Positions 7,933 to 15,026 of a stretch of 64,000 bases of DNA are shown piece by piece. Source of the stretch: JAFDWR01 sp038216655 (GTDB lineage Bacteria; Armatimonadota; Fimbriimonadia; Fimbriimonadales; Fimbriimonadaceae); the NCBI GenBank assembly GCA_038216655.1, contig JBBQPZ010000005.1:1-64000 (forward strand), written 5' to 3'. The notes under the pieces are model-generated. The model was not told the DNA's origin, searched no databases, and worked only from the letters and a program-made list of their open reading frames with translations. The translations under genes were made by a program, and so were the position numbers. Numbering within the stretch: position 1 is the first letter of the stretch; each line of letters opens with the position of its first letter.

Positions 7933-8544
7933 CTAGAGCAGGGAGGTCGCCGGTACGGTGACCGCGTTGACTCTTGCGAGCATCTCGGCGAGATCGCCGT
8001 TGCCGTCCACTCGGACGGTCGCCCGCTCCGCACTGGGGGCGACGAAGCGGCGGTACATAGGCGTGACTTGGCTGTGGAATCTTGCGACCACTTCGCCCGG
8101 CGTTCGACCCCTCTCCGCAACGTCTCGCTCGACGCGGCGATCGAGGCAGACCTCTTCCGGGGCTTCGACAAAGACCCGCACTTCGCAAAGTTCGGCGAGT
8201 TCCGGCCAGGCGAGGGCGAATAAACCCTCGACGAGGATCACGCCGGTGGGTTCGATTCTCTCGGTTCGGGAGAAGGGCGCGTGGCGGGTGAAGTCGTAGC
8301 GGGGGGCTTCGATCTCTTTGCCTTCGACCAGGGAACGGACGTGATTGATGAGGAGCTCGTGGTTGATCGACTCGGGGTGGTCGAAGTTGATATCGCACCG
8401 CTCCTCGAAGGTGAGGTGATCGAACGGGCGGTAGTAGTCGTCGATGCGGACGAGCGTAGCGGCATGGCGCTGGGCGAGGGCGAGGGCGAGGGTCGTCTTG
8501 CCCGAACAGCTACCACCCGCAATCGCGATTCCGATCCGCTTCAC
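7933..8544 (-). CDS. udk: Uridine kinase-like P-loop kinase
   Basis: I place the start at the GTG at 8544 (MKRIGIAIAG), giving 203 aa; an upstream ATG at 8631 would add an unconserved 29-residue leader. The P-loop is GGSCSGKT (10-17), and the uridine-kinase signature follows (IDDYYRPF ... INFDHPESINHELL). A later VILVEGLFAL strand and RRVERDVAERGRT lid region also fit. The enzyme phosphorylates uridine or cytidine with ATP or GTP in pyrimidine salvage. No other salvage gene is adjacent. Confidence 0.8.
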   Translation of the reverse strand: MKRIGIAIAGGSCSGKTTLALALAQRHAATLVRIDDYYRPFDHLTFEERCDINFDHPESINHELLINHVRSLVEGKEIEAPRYDFTRHAPFSRTERIEPTGVILVEGLFALAWPELAELCEVRVFVEAPEEVCLDRRVERDVAERGRTPGEVVARFHSQVTPMYRRFVAPSAERATVRVDGNGDLAEMLARVNAVTVPATSLL

Positions 8545-8767
8545 GGGAGTGAAGGATACCGCGAACGCGCGGCACGCGGCCCCCTCCGGGGGAGGAGCCG
8601 GAGATCCGACCAGTAGTCTTGTCGTTCTCATGGGAGTTGGGTGTTGGGTCCGATGCTGCCGCCGACAGGAGTGTCAGCGGTCCCAGTTAGCGCTTCGAAC
8701 GCAGCGATGAAGTCGAAAGGGTGTCGCATGTTTTCGTGAACCCTTCCGCCCAGGCTGCGCGAGAAAC

Positions 8768-8773
8768 TATGAT
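8768..8773 (+). promoter_or_regulatory. TATGAT -10 box, leaderless promoter
   Basis: Ends 6 nt before the ATG at 8780, which is why that ATG is preferred over the one at 8774 inside the box. Confidence 0.5.
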
Positions 8774-8779
8774 GTGCCC

Positions 8780-9973
8780 ATGACCTTCACCGGCCGACAC
8801 TACGAGACGGGGACCTTGGCGAATGTGTTCGCGGCGCAGGGGATCGTCAACTCGCACACCGGCAAGCCGTATTCGGAGGCGCTGATGCTCGGACTTTCGG
8901 GCGGGATCACCTTCGGGTACTTCACGTTTCAGTACACCGAGATGCCGCCGTTCGCGATTCTGCTGACGCGCAACACTTTCGACCCGATGGAGACGCTGCT
9001 CGGCGCGCTCGGCGGGAAGCACGACGACCGGACCACGACCAAGCCGGAGATTGCCCAGCGGTTGCTGGACGAGGCTCTTGACAAGGGGCTGGCTCCTGTC
9101 GTTTGGGCGGACTCGATGTCCATGCCATCCACGAACGTCGAGGCGTCTCCCGGCTGGTGGTTCATGACCCCGATGTCAGTGCATGGGCGGTCAGAGGACG
9201 GTTACCTGGTTGTGGATCAGACCGACTCGGCAATCCCGGTTGGTCGGGAGGACCTGGCGATTGCCCGGGCGCGGGTTAAGAAGACGCGGTTCCGGATGGT
9301 GACGATCGAATCCGTCGATCCTATTCGGGTCGCGGAGGCGGCGAGGGAAGGCATTCAGACCTGCATTGACCTTTTTTCCAAGCAACCTCCGAAAGGAGCG
9401 CGGACCAACTTCGGGTTCGAAGGATACCGACATCTGGCCAAGATGCTCGTCAACGAGACAAACGCCTCGTCGTGGACGAAGGTCTTCCCGACCGACGAGT
9501 TGCTGTTCCGGGCGCTGGCCGGAGCGAAGATTCAGCCGGGCCCGTTTCGGTCGGCGTTGACGGGCGGCGCGTTGACCGCGGATCGGGACACCTATGCCGC
9601 GTTCCTGATCGAGGCGGCGGTCGTGTTGGGTCGCCCCGCGCTCGCCGAGGTGGCCCCGCTTTGCCTTGAGGCGGGCGCGGCGTGGGGTCGGTTTGCCGAG
9701 GAGACATTGCCACCGTCGTTTGCACCGTTCCGGCGGGCTCGGGAGCTGATTTTGCGTAGGGCGGAGTTGTCTCGGCTCCGGGGAGCCGAGGTTAGCCCGG
9801 AGATGCGGGCGCTCGACCTGGAGTTCGAGGCACTGAGCCGCTCCGCCGGTGAGTCGCTTGCCGAAGCCGGCTACCGGCGGGCAGACCATCTGGCGCGAAT
9901 CGCGGCACGGGTTGAGGAGGTGCGTATCGCCGAGGAGGCGATGGTCGAGGCACTCTCGGTGGCGATCGCTTAG
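8780..9973 (+). CDS. BtrH_N / DUF4872 domain protein
   Basis: A 397-aa protein. The N-terminal half opens GRHYETGTLANVFAAQGI and contains LMLGLSGGITFGYFTF, the hallmark of the BtrH N-terminal domain; the second half of that region (DGYLVVDQTDSAIPVGREDL) fits DUF4872. BtrH transfers an acyl chain from an acyl carrier protein to ribostamycin in butirosin synthesis, through a papain-like fold. The remaining C-terminal ~180 residues are helical and unassigned. There are no biosynthetic neighbours (no carrier protein, no aminoglycoside genes), so a different acyl acceptor or a structural role is likely. Confidence 0.65.
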   Translation: MTFTGRHYETGTLANVFAAQGIVNSHTGKPYSEALMLGLSGGITFGYFTFQYTEMPPFAILLTRNTFDPMETLLGALGGKHDDRTTTKPEIAQRLLDEALDKGLAPVVWADSMSMPSTNVEASPGWWFMTPMSVHGRSEDGYLVVDQTDSAIPVGREDLAIARARVKKTRFRMVTIESVDPIRVAEAAREGIQTCIDLFSKQPPKGARTNFGFEGYRHLAKMLVNETNASSWTKVFPTDELLFRALAGAKIQPGPFRSALTGGALTADRDTYAAFLIEAAVVLGRPALAEVAPLCLEAGAAWGRFAEETLPPSFAPFRRARELILRRAELSRLRGAEVSPEMRALDLEFEALSRSAGESLAEAGYRRADHLARIAARVEEVRIAEEAMVEALSVAIA

Positions 9974-10528
9974 CTAGAGGCTCGGTGGCGGAGTTCCGCC
10001 GTCGCCGCCATCTCCGGCCTTAGGAGTGGGCGGATGGAAGGGAAGGTGAGTGACGGTGATCTTGCCGTCGGTCAGGTTTCCCTGGAACGCGGTCTGCGGA
10101 ACTTTAAGGTCCTTGGAGCGGAAGGCGATCGAGAGCTTGTCGGGGGTCTTGCCCTTCGAGTCGGCGCTCATTTGCATCACCGTCGCCCGTACGATGCCGT
10201 CGTATTTCTTGACATTGCCCTTGCCGAAATCGATCGTGAGGGTGCCCTTTCCGATGAGGGAGCAACGGGTGTACGCGAAGTCGGCGTCCTCGACCTCGGG
10301 CATATTGATCGTGCGGGTCAGTCCGGCCGGGGTGGTGATGATCACCTTGACCCCGCCCTTGAAGGGGAGCTGATAGTCCGTGGGCGGGAGCTTCGCGCAG
10401 GAGAGCGAGAACTTGGCGACGTCCTTGGTGACCGAGCGGGCCTCGCCCTGTCCGGTTGCCTTGGGATAGAACGGATCGGCGGCGAGCGAAATCGACGCGA
10501 GGGCGAGAGTGAGCAGGACGGCTTTCAT
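9974..10528 (-). CDS. Secreted protein, function unknown
   Basis: 184 aa with a clear Sec signal (MKAVLLTLALASISLAA). The mature part is beta-rich with a single Cys pair (SCAKLP and TRCSLI) and a Gly/Pro-rich C-terminus (GDGGDGGTPPPSL). An AAGGAAGG ribosome site lies 8 nt before the ATG. It converges on the BtrH-type gene with no gap. No family is recognised. Confidence 0.6.
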   Translation of the reverse strand: MKAVLLTLALASISLAADPFYPKATGQGEARSVTKDVAKFSLSCAKLPPTDYQLPFKGGVKVIITTPAGLTRTINMPEVEDADFAYTRCSLIGKGTLTIDFGKGNVKKYDGIVRATVMQMSADSKGKTPDKLSIAFRSKDLKVPQTAFQGNLTDGKITVTHLPFHPPTPKAGDGGDGGTPPPSL

Positions 10529-10861
10529 GGGGTCAACCTTCCTTACGCCGCGAGAGCGGTGCAGGGTTTCCCATTAGACGGGTCGTGGGGGCGATGTGGT
10601 TTGCTGATCGTACGTGAATGGTTGTTATCCCGACGGAGCCCGCCCACCCAGCATGTAGTGGGAGCACACCCTCGGATGCGGGCGCGTGGAGGGACCTGCC
10701 CGACCTTGCCCCGCGTGATCGCCTACACTTGAGTGGTTGGGGGCAAGCAAGTTACATCTACAGGCAGGTTCCTCCACTCCGTCGCATGTAAACGAGTTCT
10801 CAAATACAAATCAGGGGACGACGTCGGTCGAAATGACAATTCTAAACTTTGTGCGGTGGCT
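10529..10861. other. Intergenic stretch, nothing recognised
   Basis: 333 nt with no credible gene, hairpin or repeat that I can support. The chance frames across it lack conserved-looking sequence. Confidence 0.4.
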
Positions 10862-10867
10862 CATAAT
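10862..10867 (+). promoter_or_regulatory. CATAAT -10 box, leaderless promoter
   Basis: Ends 6 nt before the ATG at 10874. This supports the small membrane protein as a real gene. Confidence 0.5.
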
Positions 10868-10873
10868 CGAGGC

Positions 10874-11056
10874 ATGCGGCAGCGCGTCCTGCAATGGGTT
10901 GCCATCGGGATATTCTTGCTCGTCGGGTTCTCACTCGGCGGGGCAAGCGTCGTTAACGTCGATAACCGTCCGCAATTCAGCTACTGGGCAGTGCCTGCTT
11001 TGCTCTGCTTTGTCCTCGCCCTATTCGCTGCCCATCAGCGACCGAATTCGAGTTGA
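10874..11056 (+). CDS. Small two-helix membrane protein, 60 aa
   Basis: Two hydrophobic segments (VAIGIFLLVGFSLGG and YWAVPALLCFVLALFAA) joined by a short polar loop. A longer frame from 10733 exists, but its first 47 residues are not protein-like, and CATAAT lies 6 nt before this ATG. Function unknown. It lies 39 nt upstream of the response regulator gene, which has its own TATAAT. Confidence 0.5.
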   Translation: MRQRVLQWVAIGIFLLVGFSLGGASVVNVDNRPQFSYWAVPALLCFVLALFAAHQRPNSS

Positions 11057-11082
11057 CGATGGCGGAGCCCGCCCGAACCCCG

Positions 11083-11088
11083 TATAAT
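11083..11088 (+). promoter_or_regulatory. TATAAT -10 box, leaderless promoter
   Basis: A perfect TATAAT 7 nt before the ATG at 11096. A TTGACG at 11053-11058 is 24 nt upstream, too far for a normal -35. Confidence 0.6.
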
Positions 11089-11095
11089 CGGTTCG

Positions 11096-11758
11096 ATGCC
11101 CCCAAAGATCCGTGTAGTCATCACCGACGATGAAGAGTCGTACCGACGCGCGTTGCAGAAGACGCTGACGCTGGCCGGTGAGTGCGAGATTCTCGCCGTC
11201 TGTAAGGATGGGCAAGAGGCGCTCGATGTCTGCCTCGCCGATCCTCCCGACGTCCTGCTGACCGATATCAACATGCCGCGCCTGAGCGGCGTGGAACTCA
11301 CGCGCCGCCTGCTCAAGCAGGAAAAGGACGTGCGAGTGGTGATCCTCACCGTTAACGAGGAAGACGACGTCGTGTACGAAGCCTTCCGCGCGGGTGCCCT
11401 GGGCTACCTGCTCAAGACGAGCACGCCGCAGGATGTCATCGAAGCGATCCGGCTCGCCGTGAAGGGCGAGGCTAAGATCACCCCGAAGATCGCCTCGAAG
11501 GTGCTCGAAGATTTCCGTCGGGTGAAGGAAGACGACGAAGTCGTTGACGACGAGCTTTACGTGTTGAGCGACCGCGAGTCCGAGATTCTCGATCTCGTCG
11601 CGCAGGGCCTTCGCAACAAGGAGATCGCCTCCCGACTGAGCATCGCCGAGAAGACGGTTAAGAATCACGTGAGCAACATCCTGAAGGCGCTGCAAGTCAA
11701 CTCGCGCACCGAGGCGGCGATGAAGGCGGTCAAGGCGCGGATGGGAGACCGGATCTAG
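11096..11758 (+). CDS. NarL/FixJ-type response regulator
   Basis: A 220-aa transcription factor. The receiver domain (1-125) has the acidic pair DDE (11-13), the phospho-acceptor in LLTDINMP (D57) and the conserved Lys in YLLKTS (about 106). The C-terminal LuxR-type helix-turn-helix (about 155-212) reads LSDRESEILDLVAQGLRN followed by KEIASRLSIAEKTVKNHVSN. No histidine kinase is adjacent, so it is an orphan within this window. The following oligopeptide ABC ATPase starts 8 nt after its stop and may be co-transcribed. Confidence 0.85.
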   Translation: MPPKIRVVITDDEESYRRALQKTLTLAGECEILAVCKDGQEALDVCLADPPDVLLTDINMPRLSGVELTRRLLKQEKDVRVVILTVNEEDDVVYEAFRAGALGYLLKTSTPQDVIEAIRLAVKGEAKITPKIASKVLEDFRRVKEDDEVVDDELYVLSDRESEILDLVAQGLRNKEIASRLSIAEKTVKNHVSNILKALQVNSRTEAAMKAVKARMGDRI

Positions 11759-11766
11759 CTTCGGCG

Positions 11767-12759
11767 ATGGCAACTCTGGAAGTCCGCGATCTTGAGGTGT
11801 CGTTCGGGAAGACACGCATCCTGCGTGGCGTCGATCTCGACATCGAGGCGGGCGAGACGCTCGGCATCGTGGGTGAGTCGGGCTGCGGTAAATCGATGAC
11901 CGCGTTCGCGATCATGGGGATGCTGCAGGTGCCGGGCAAGGTGTCGGCGGGTTCGATCAAGTTGGATGGACGCGAGTTGGTCGGTTTGCCCGAACGCGAG
12001 TGGCGCAAGATCCGGGGCGGTGACATCGCGCTGGTCATGCAGGACCCGTTTACGTCCCTGAACCCGATGATGCGGATCGGCCATCAGATCGCCGAGGCCC
12101 TCTCGCTTCATCAGGACCTGAAGGGAAAAGTGGCTTGGAATCGGGCGGTCGAGATGCTCGAAAAGGTCGGCGTCCCCGCCCCGGAGAGTTCGGCACGCAA
12201 GTTCCCCCACCAGATGTCCGGCGGCCAGCGCCAGCGCGTCGTGATCGCGATGGCGTTTGCGTGCAAGCCGAAAGTGCTGATCGCGGACGAGCCCACGACG
12301 GCCTTGGACGTCACGCTGCAGGCGCAGATCTTGCGCCTGATCCGCGACCTTCAGGAGCAGGAAGGGACGGCCGTGATGATGATCTCCCACGACATCGGAG
12401 CGATCGCTTCGATCTCGTCCCGGATCGGTGTGTTCTACGCCGGGCGGGTGGTTGAGATGGGTCCGGCTGAGGCGGTTCTCCGCCGGGGCGGGATGCCTTA
12501 CACCCGCGCCCTGCTCAACGCGCTGCCCCAGCCCGGAGTTTCGCGGCTCGAGGCGATCGGCGGTCAACCGCCCGATCTTGCCCACTTGCCCGTGGGCTGC
12601 GCGTTTGCGCCGCGCTGTCCGTTGCGGTTCGAGAAGTGCAGCGAAGAGCCCTCTTTGCTACCGGTGGAGCCGGGCCATACGGCTGCCTGTTGGCGCGCGG
12701 CCGAGGTGTCGGCGATGCCGCCGGGCAAGCTCCTGGCGACAGAAGCGGCAGACCTGTAG
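11767..12759 (+). CDS. Oligopeptide/dipeptide ABC transporter ATPase (OppD/DppD type)
   Basis: 330 aa. Walker A GESGCGKS (36-43), Q-loop MQDPFTSLNP (91-100), signature SGGQRQR (151-157), Walker B LIADEP (171-176), then H-loop ISHDIG. The C-terminal oligo_HPY region carries the GCAFAPRCPLRFEKC cysteine set and GHTAACW, which bind an iron-sulphur cluster in DppD-type subunits. It powers peptide or related uptake across the inner membrane. No permease or partner ATPase is adjacent, so it presumably works with subunits encoded elsewhere. Confidence 0.85.
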   Translation: MATLEVRDLEVSFGKTRILRGVDLDIEAGETLGIVGESGCGKSMTAFAIMGMLQVPGKVSAGSIKLDGRELVGLPEREWRKIRGGDIALVMQDPFTSLNPMMRIGHQIAEALSLHQDLKGKVAWNRAVEMLEKVGVPAPESSARKFPHQMSGGQRQRVVIAMAFACKPKVLIADEPTTALDVTLQAQILRLIRDLQEQEGTAVMMISHDIGAIASISSRIGVFYAGRVVEMGPAEAVLRRGGMPYTRALLNALPQPGVSRLEAIGGQPPDLAHLPVGCAFAPRCPLRFEKCSEEPSLLPVEPGHTAACWRAAEVSAMPPGKLLATEAADL

Positions 12760-12830
12760 TGGTTTGGGAGTGCGCGAACTGGCGCACAAGTGTCTGAGCC
12801 TCCTTGAGGGGGTGTATTTCACCCATTCGG

Positions 12831-12853
12831 AGAATTCACGCGGGTTGAATTCT
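12831..12853. other. Small hairpin after the ABC ATPase gene
   Basis: AGAATTCA and TGAATTCT arms (8 bp) around a 7-nt loop, 72 nt after the stop. There is no T-run, so a terminator role is unproven. Confidence 0.3.
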
Positions 12854-12888
12854 GCCCAAGGGGGAGCGCCGAATGGCGATTATAGATT

Positions 12889-12990
12889 GCGGTGACCTGT
12901 CACCGCTTTGATCAGCGAGCCCGCGAGCGCGGATACCTTGCGAACGGCCGAGGTGGTGGCGGTCGCCTGGCAAGAGCAGGTGACAGGTCA
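12889..12990. repeat. Type C palindromic element
   Basis: Opens with GCGGTGAC-CT-GTCACCGC (8-bp perfect stem), then GCGAGCCCGCGAGCG, then GGTGGCGGTCGCCTGGC and a second GTGACAGGTCA. The same order of pieces is seen at 14793-14904. Confidence 0.55.
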
Positions 12991-13071
12991 TCGAGCTTTA
13001 GCTGAAAGAAAAGTGGAGAAAATCGTCGTGATAAAGCGTGAAAGCTGGCCCTCCAGTGGGACAGGTTGCCG

Positions 13072-13077
13072 TAGGGT
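13072..13077 (+). promoter_or_regulatory. TAGGGT -10-like box
   Basis: Ends 6 nt before the ATG at 13084. A weaker match than the others. Confidence 0.35.
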
Positions 13078-13083
13078 GCAAGC

Positions 13084-13947
13084 ATGACTCGCTTCACCCC
13101 ACTTCTCATCGCCGGCTTGATCAGCATTGCCCTCGAGGCCCAGGCACAAGGCACCGTGCTTCACAAGGTGATGGACAAGAACGGCACCGGAGGGCTTGCG
13201 ATGACATTCGAGGTGCCGAAGGGGTGGGCGACGACCGACACCGTGCGTTGGGATCTGAACCTGCGCATGAACCCGATGTCGTACACCCTCAGCACGGGCA
13301 GCCCCGACGGGCGCTCATGGATCTCGTATCTCAGCGGCCTCACGTTTGGGTTCACGAGCAACGGGGGCGGGAAGCAGCCCCCCGCCCATGCCTCAGACTT
13401 CCTGTTGGAGGATTTCCGTGCTACTCATCCCGGGATGCAGTTTGAGATCGTTGAGCAGCAGAACGCGCCGATCCCGTACCCGTACGCGCCCTCGGGCCCG
13501 GGGGTGATCGCGCTCGCCCGCCATTCGGTCATTACGGTCCGATTCCAGGGTCAGAAGGGTCCGATGCTTGAGCGATTGTCGTACGACTTTTTCGGCTACA
13601 CCCTGGCGACGGGAGGCGGCTCGTACGTGGGGAACTGGCTCGTGAACGGCCTGACCGTGGTCAATGCTCCCGAAGGTCAGCTCGAAGGCATGGAGCGTAT
13701 CAGCAACTCGATCCTCAGTTCGGAACGGATGACCACGGCGTTCCAAAATCGATACCAGCAGGTTGCCGAGATGTTACTGGAGAGGACCAAGGCCGAGGGG
13801 CGGGAAGCTCAGCGGCAACGCGCCCAGCGGGTAGTTTCGGGCGGCGGGGGAGGTCACGCCCATATCATGGACAAGGACGAGTTCATCCTCCACGAGGCGA
13901 TCAAAGGCCTCCGGTCGAGGATGTTCAGCCGCTCGATCGGGAACTGA
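13084..13947 (+). CDS. Secreted protein, function unknown
   Basis: 287 aa with a Sec signal (LLIAGLISIALEAQAQG). The mature region (MTFEVPKGWATTDTVRWDLN) resembles PsbP/DUF-type secreted proteins that describe a compact beta sheet, but no family is recognised with confidence. A Gly run (SGGGGGHAH) separates a charged helix from the C-terminal HEAIKGLRSRMFSRS helix. Type C palindromes sit on both sides of the gene. Confidence 0.6.
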   Translation: MTRFTPLLIAGLISIALEAQAQGTVLHKVMDKNGTGGLAMTFEVPKGWATTDTVRWDLNLRMNPMSYTLSTGSPDGRSWISYLSGLTFGFTSNGGGKQPPAHASDFLLEDFRATHPGMQFEIVEQQNAPIPYPYAPSGPGVIALARHSVITVRFQGQKGPMLERLSYDFFGYTLATGGGSYVGNWLVNGLTVVNAPEGQLEGMERISNSILSSERMTTAFQNRYQQVAEMLLERTKAEGREAQRQRAQRVVSGGGGGHAHIMDKDEFILHEAIKGLRSRMFSRSIGN

Positions 13948-13965
13948 TCTCGCCAAATAGGGTGC

Positions 13966-14030
13966 AATGACCTGTCACCACTCTTCCCCAGGCAGCCTGT
14001 CGCCGCGCCCGCCGCCCTCCGGCAGTTGGT
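13966..14030. repeat. Type C palindromic element, diverged
   Basis: GCAATGACCTGTCACCACT followed by CAGGCAGCCTGTCGCC, a weaker copy of the 12889-12990 unit between the two secreted-protein genes. Confidence 0.45.
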
Positions 14031-14131
14031 GGACACAGACTCGCGGGTGAAGACACTTCGACAGTGGCAGAAGGTCGCACTATACTTGTCGCAAGTACGG
14101 TCGATCTACCGATCGAAACTTGCGGAAAAGG

Positions 14132-14788
14132 ATGCCTCTCGCGACATTGACAGCACTGCTTCTCGCTGCGCCGCCGAGCTTCGTTCAATTGATCGAGGCC
14201 AGCGGTTCGACGCCGAGGCCATGGCGGGTGAGCGTGGCGACCGGACCCGAGGGCTCCAATCGGTTCGTGCACCCGGAGATCCAGTACTTAGACATCCGAG
14301 TCCAGGTCGGGAGCCAGCCGGAGCAATTTCGAATGCTGCATAGTCTCGCCGCCCCGACAGACCGGAAACGGGCGGGCATCTGGTGGTATCGCAAAGAACC
14401 CCTAGTTTGGGTCCTCTCATCACGGGATAACAACAACTGGGAGTCGATGCTACTCACCCTGTTTCGCCGTCGCAAAGGGCATTGGCAGAAGGTCACGTTG
14501 CCCCAAGAGCAGGACCTCTACCTATCGCAGCGTGGGGGCTTCTATTTCAGCGATCGCGGCCTGCGGTTCTGGGATTTCCTGGTCGACCGCGGCCACGACG
14601 GCCCTTCCAGGTACCGAGTTCGTCTCTTCGTGCCGCTCAAGACTTTGCTTCGATGCACTTGGGACCGAACGACCAATGGGTTCTACCGACAGGAGTATTG
14701 GCCGCCGCCCGACAAGATCCTAGCCAAAGATGACCCGCTCCGCGAGTTCGGGTTAAGGTGGCGCTTCTGGTCCCCGCGTCAATCCTAG
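14132..14788 (+). CDS. Secreted protein, function unknown
   Basis: About 218 aa with a short signal peptide (LATLTALLLAAPPSFV). The mature part is basic and aromatic-rich (WWYRKEPLVWVLSSRDNNNW, RGLRFWDFLVDRGHDG). The ATG at 14132 is preceded by GGAAAAGG; a TTG at 14120 is the alternative. TATACT near 14090 may be its -10 box with a leader of about 30 nt. No family is recognised. Confidence 0.55.
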   Translation: MPLATLTALLLAAPPSFVQLIEASGSTPRPWRVSVATGPEGSNRFVHPEIQYLDIRVQVGSQPEQFRMLHSLAAPTDRKRAGIWWYRKEPLVWVLSSRDNNNWESMLLTLFRRRKGHWQKVTLPQEQDLYLSQRGGFYFSDRGLRFWDFLVDRGHDGPSRYRVRLFVPLKTLLRCTWDRTTNGFYRQEYWPPPDKILAKDDPLREFGLRWRFWSPRQS

Positions 14789-14792
14789 GCTG

Positions 14793-14904
14793 CAGTGACC
14801 CGCCACCACTTTCACCGGCGAGCCCGCGAGCGGACGACGATTGGGCGTCTTTCGCGGCGGCGGGCCGCCTGGAAAAAGCGGTCGCGGGCGACCGCACTCT
14901 ACAT
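14793..14904. repeat. Type C palindromic element
   Basis: Contains GCAGTGACCCGCCACCACTTT, GCGAGCCCGCGAGCG and the terminal hairpin GCGGTCG-CGGG-CGACCGC followed by ACTCTAC. The same terminal hairpin with a compensating base change lies at 56487-56504. Confidence 0.55.
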
Positions 14905-15026
14905 CGATGCAACTGTGAGTGAGGGGTGACGCAAATCGCCCGTGCAATGCAGGCTTCCGGAACCTCCATCCCCTAACCCCTTCCTCCTCCCGGCACAAAC
15001 ATCCAGCAAGAGAAAGGGGAACCGTT

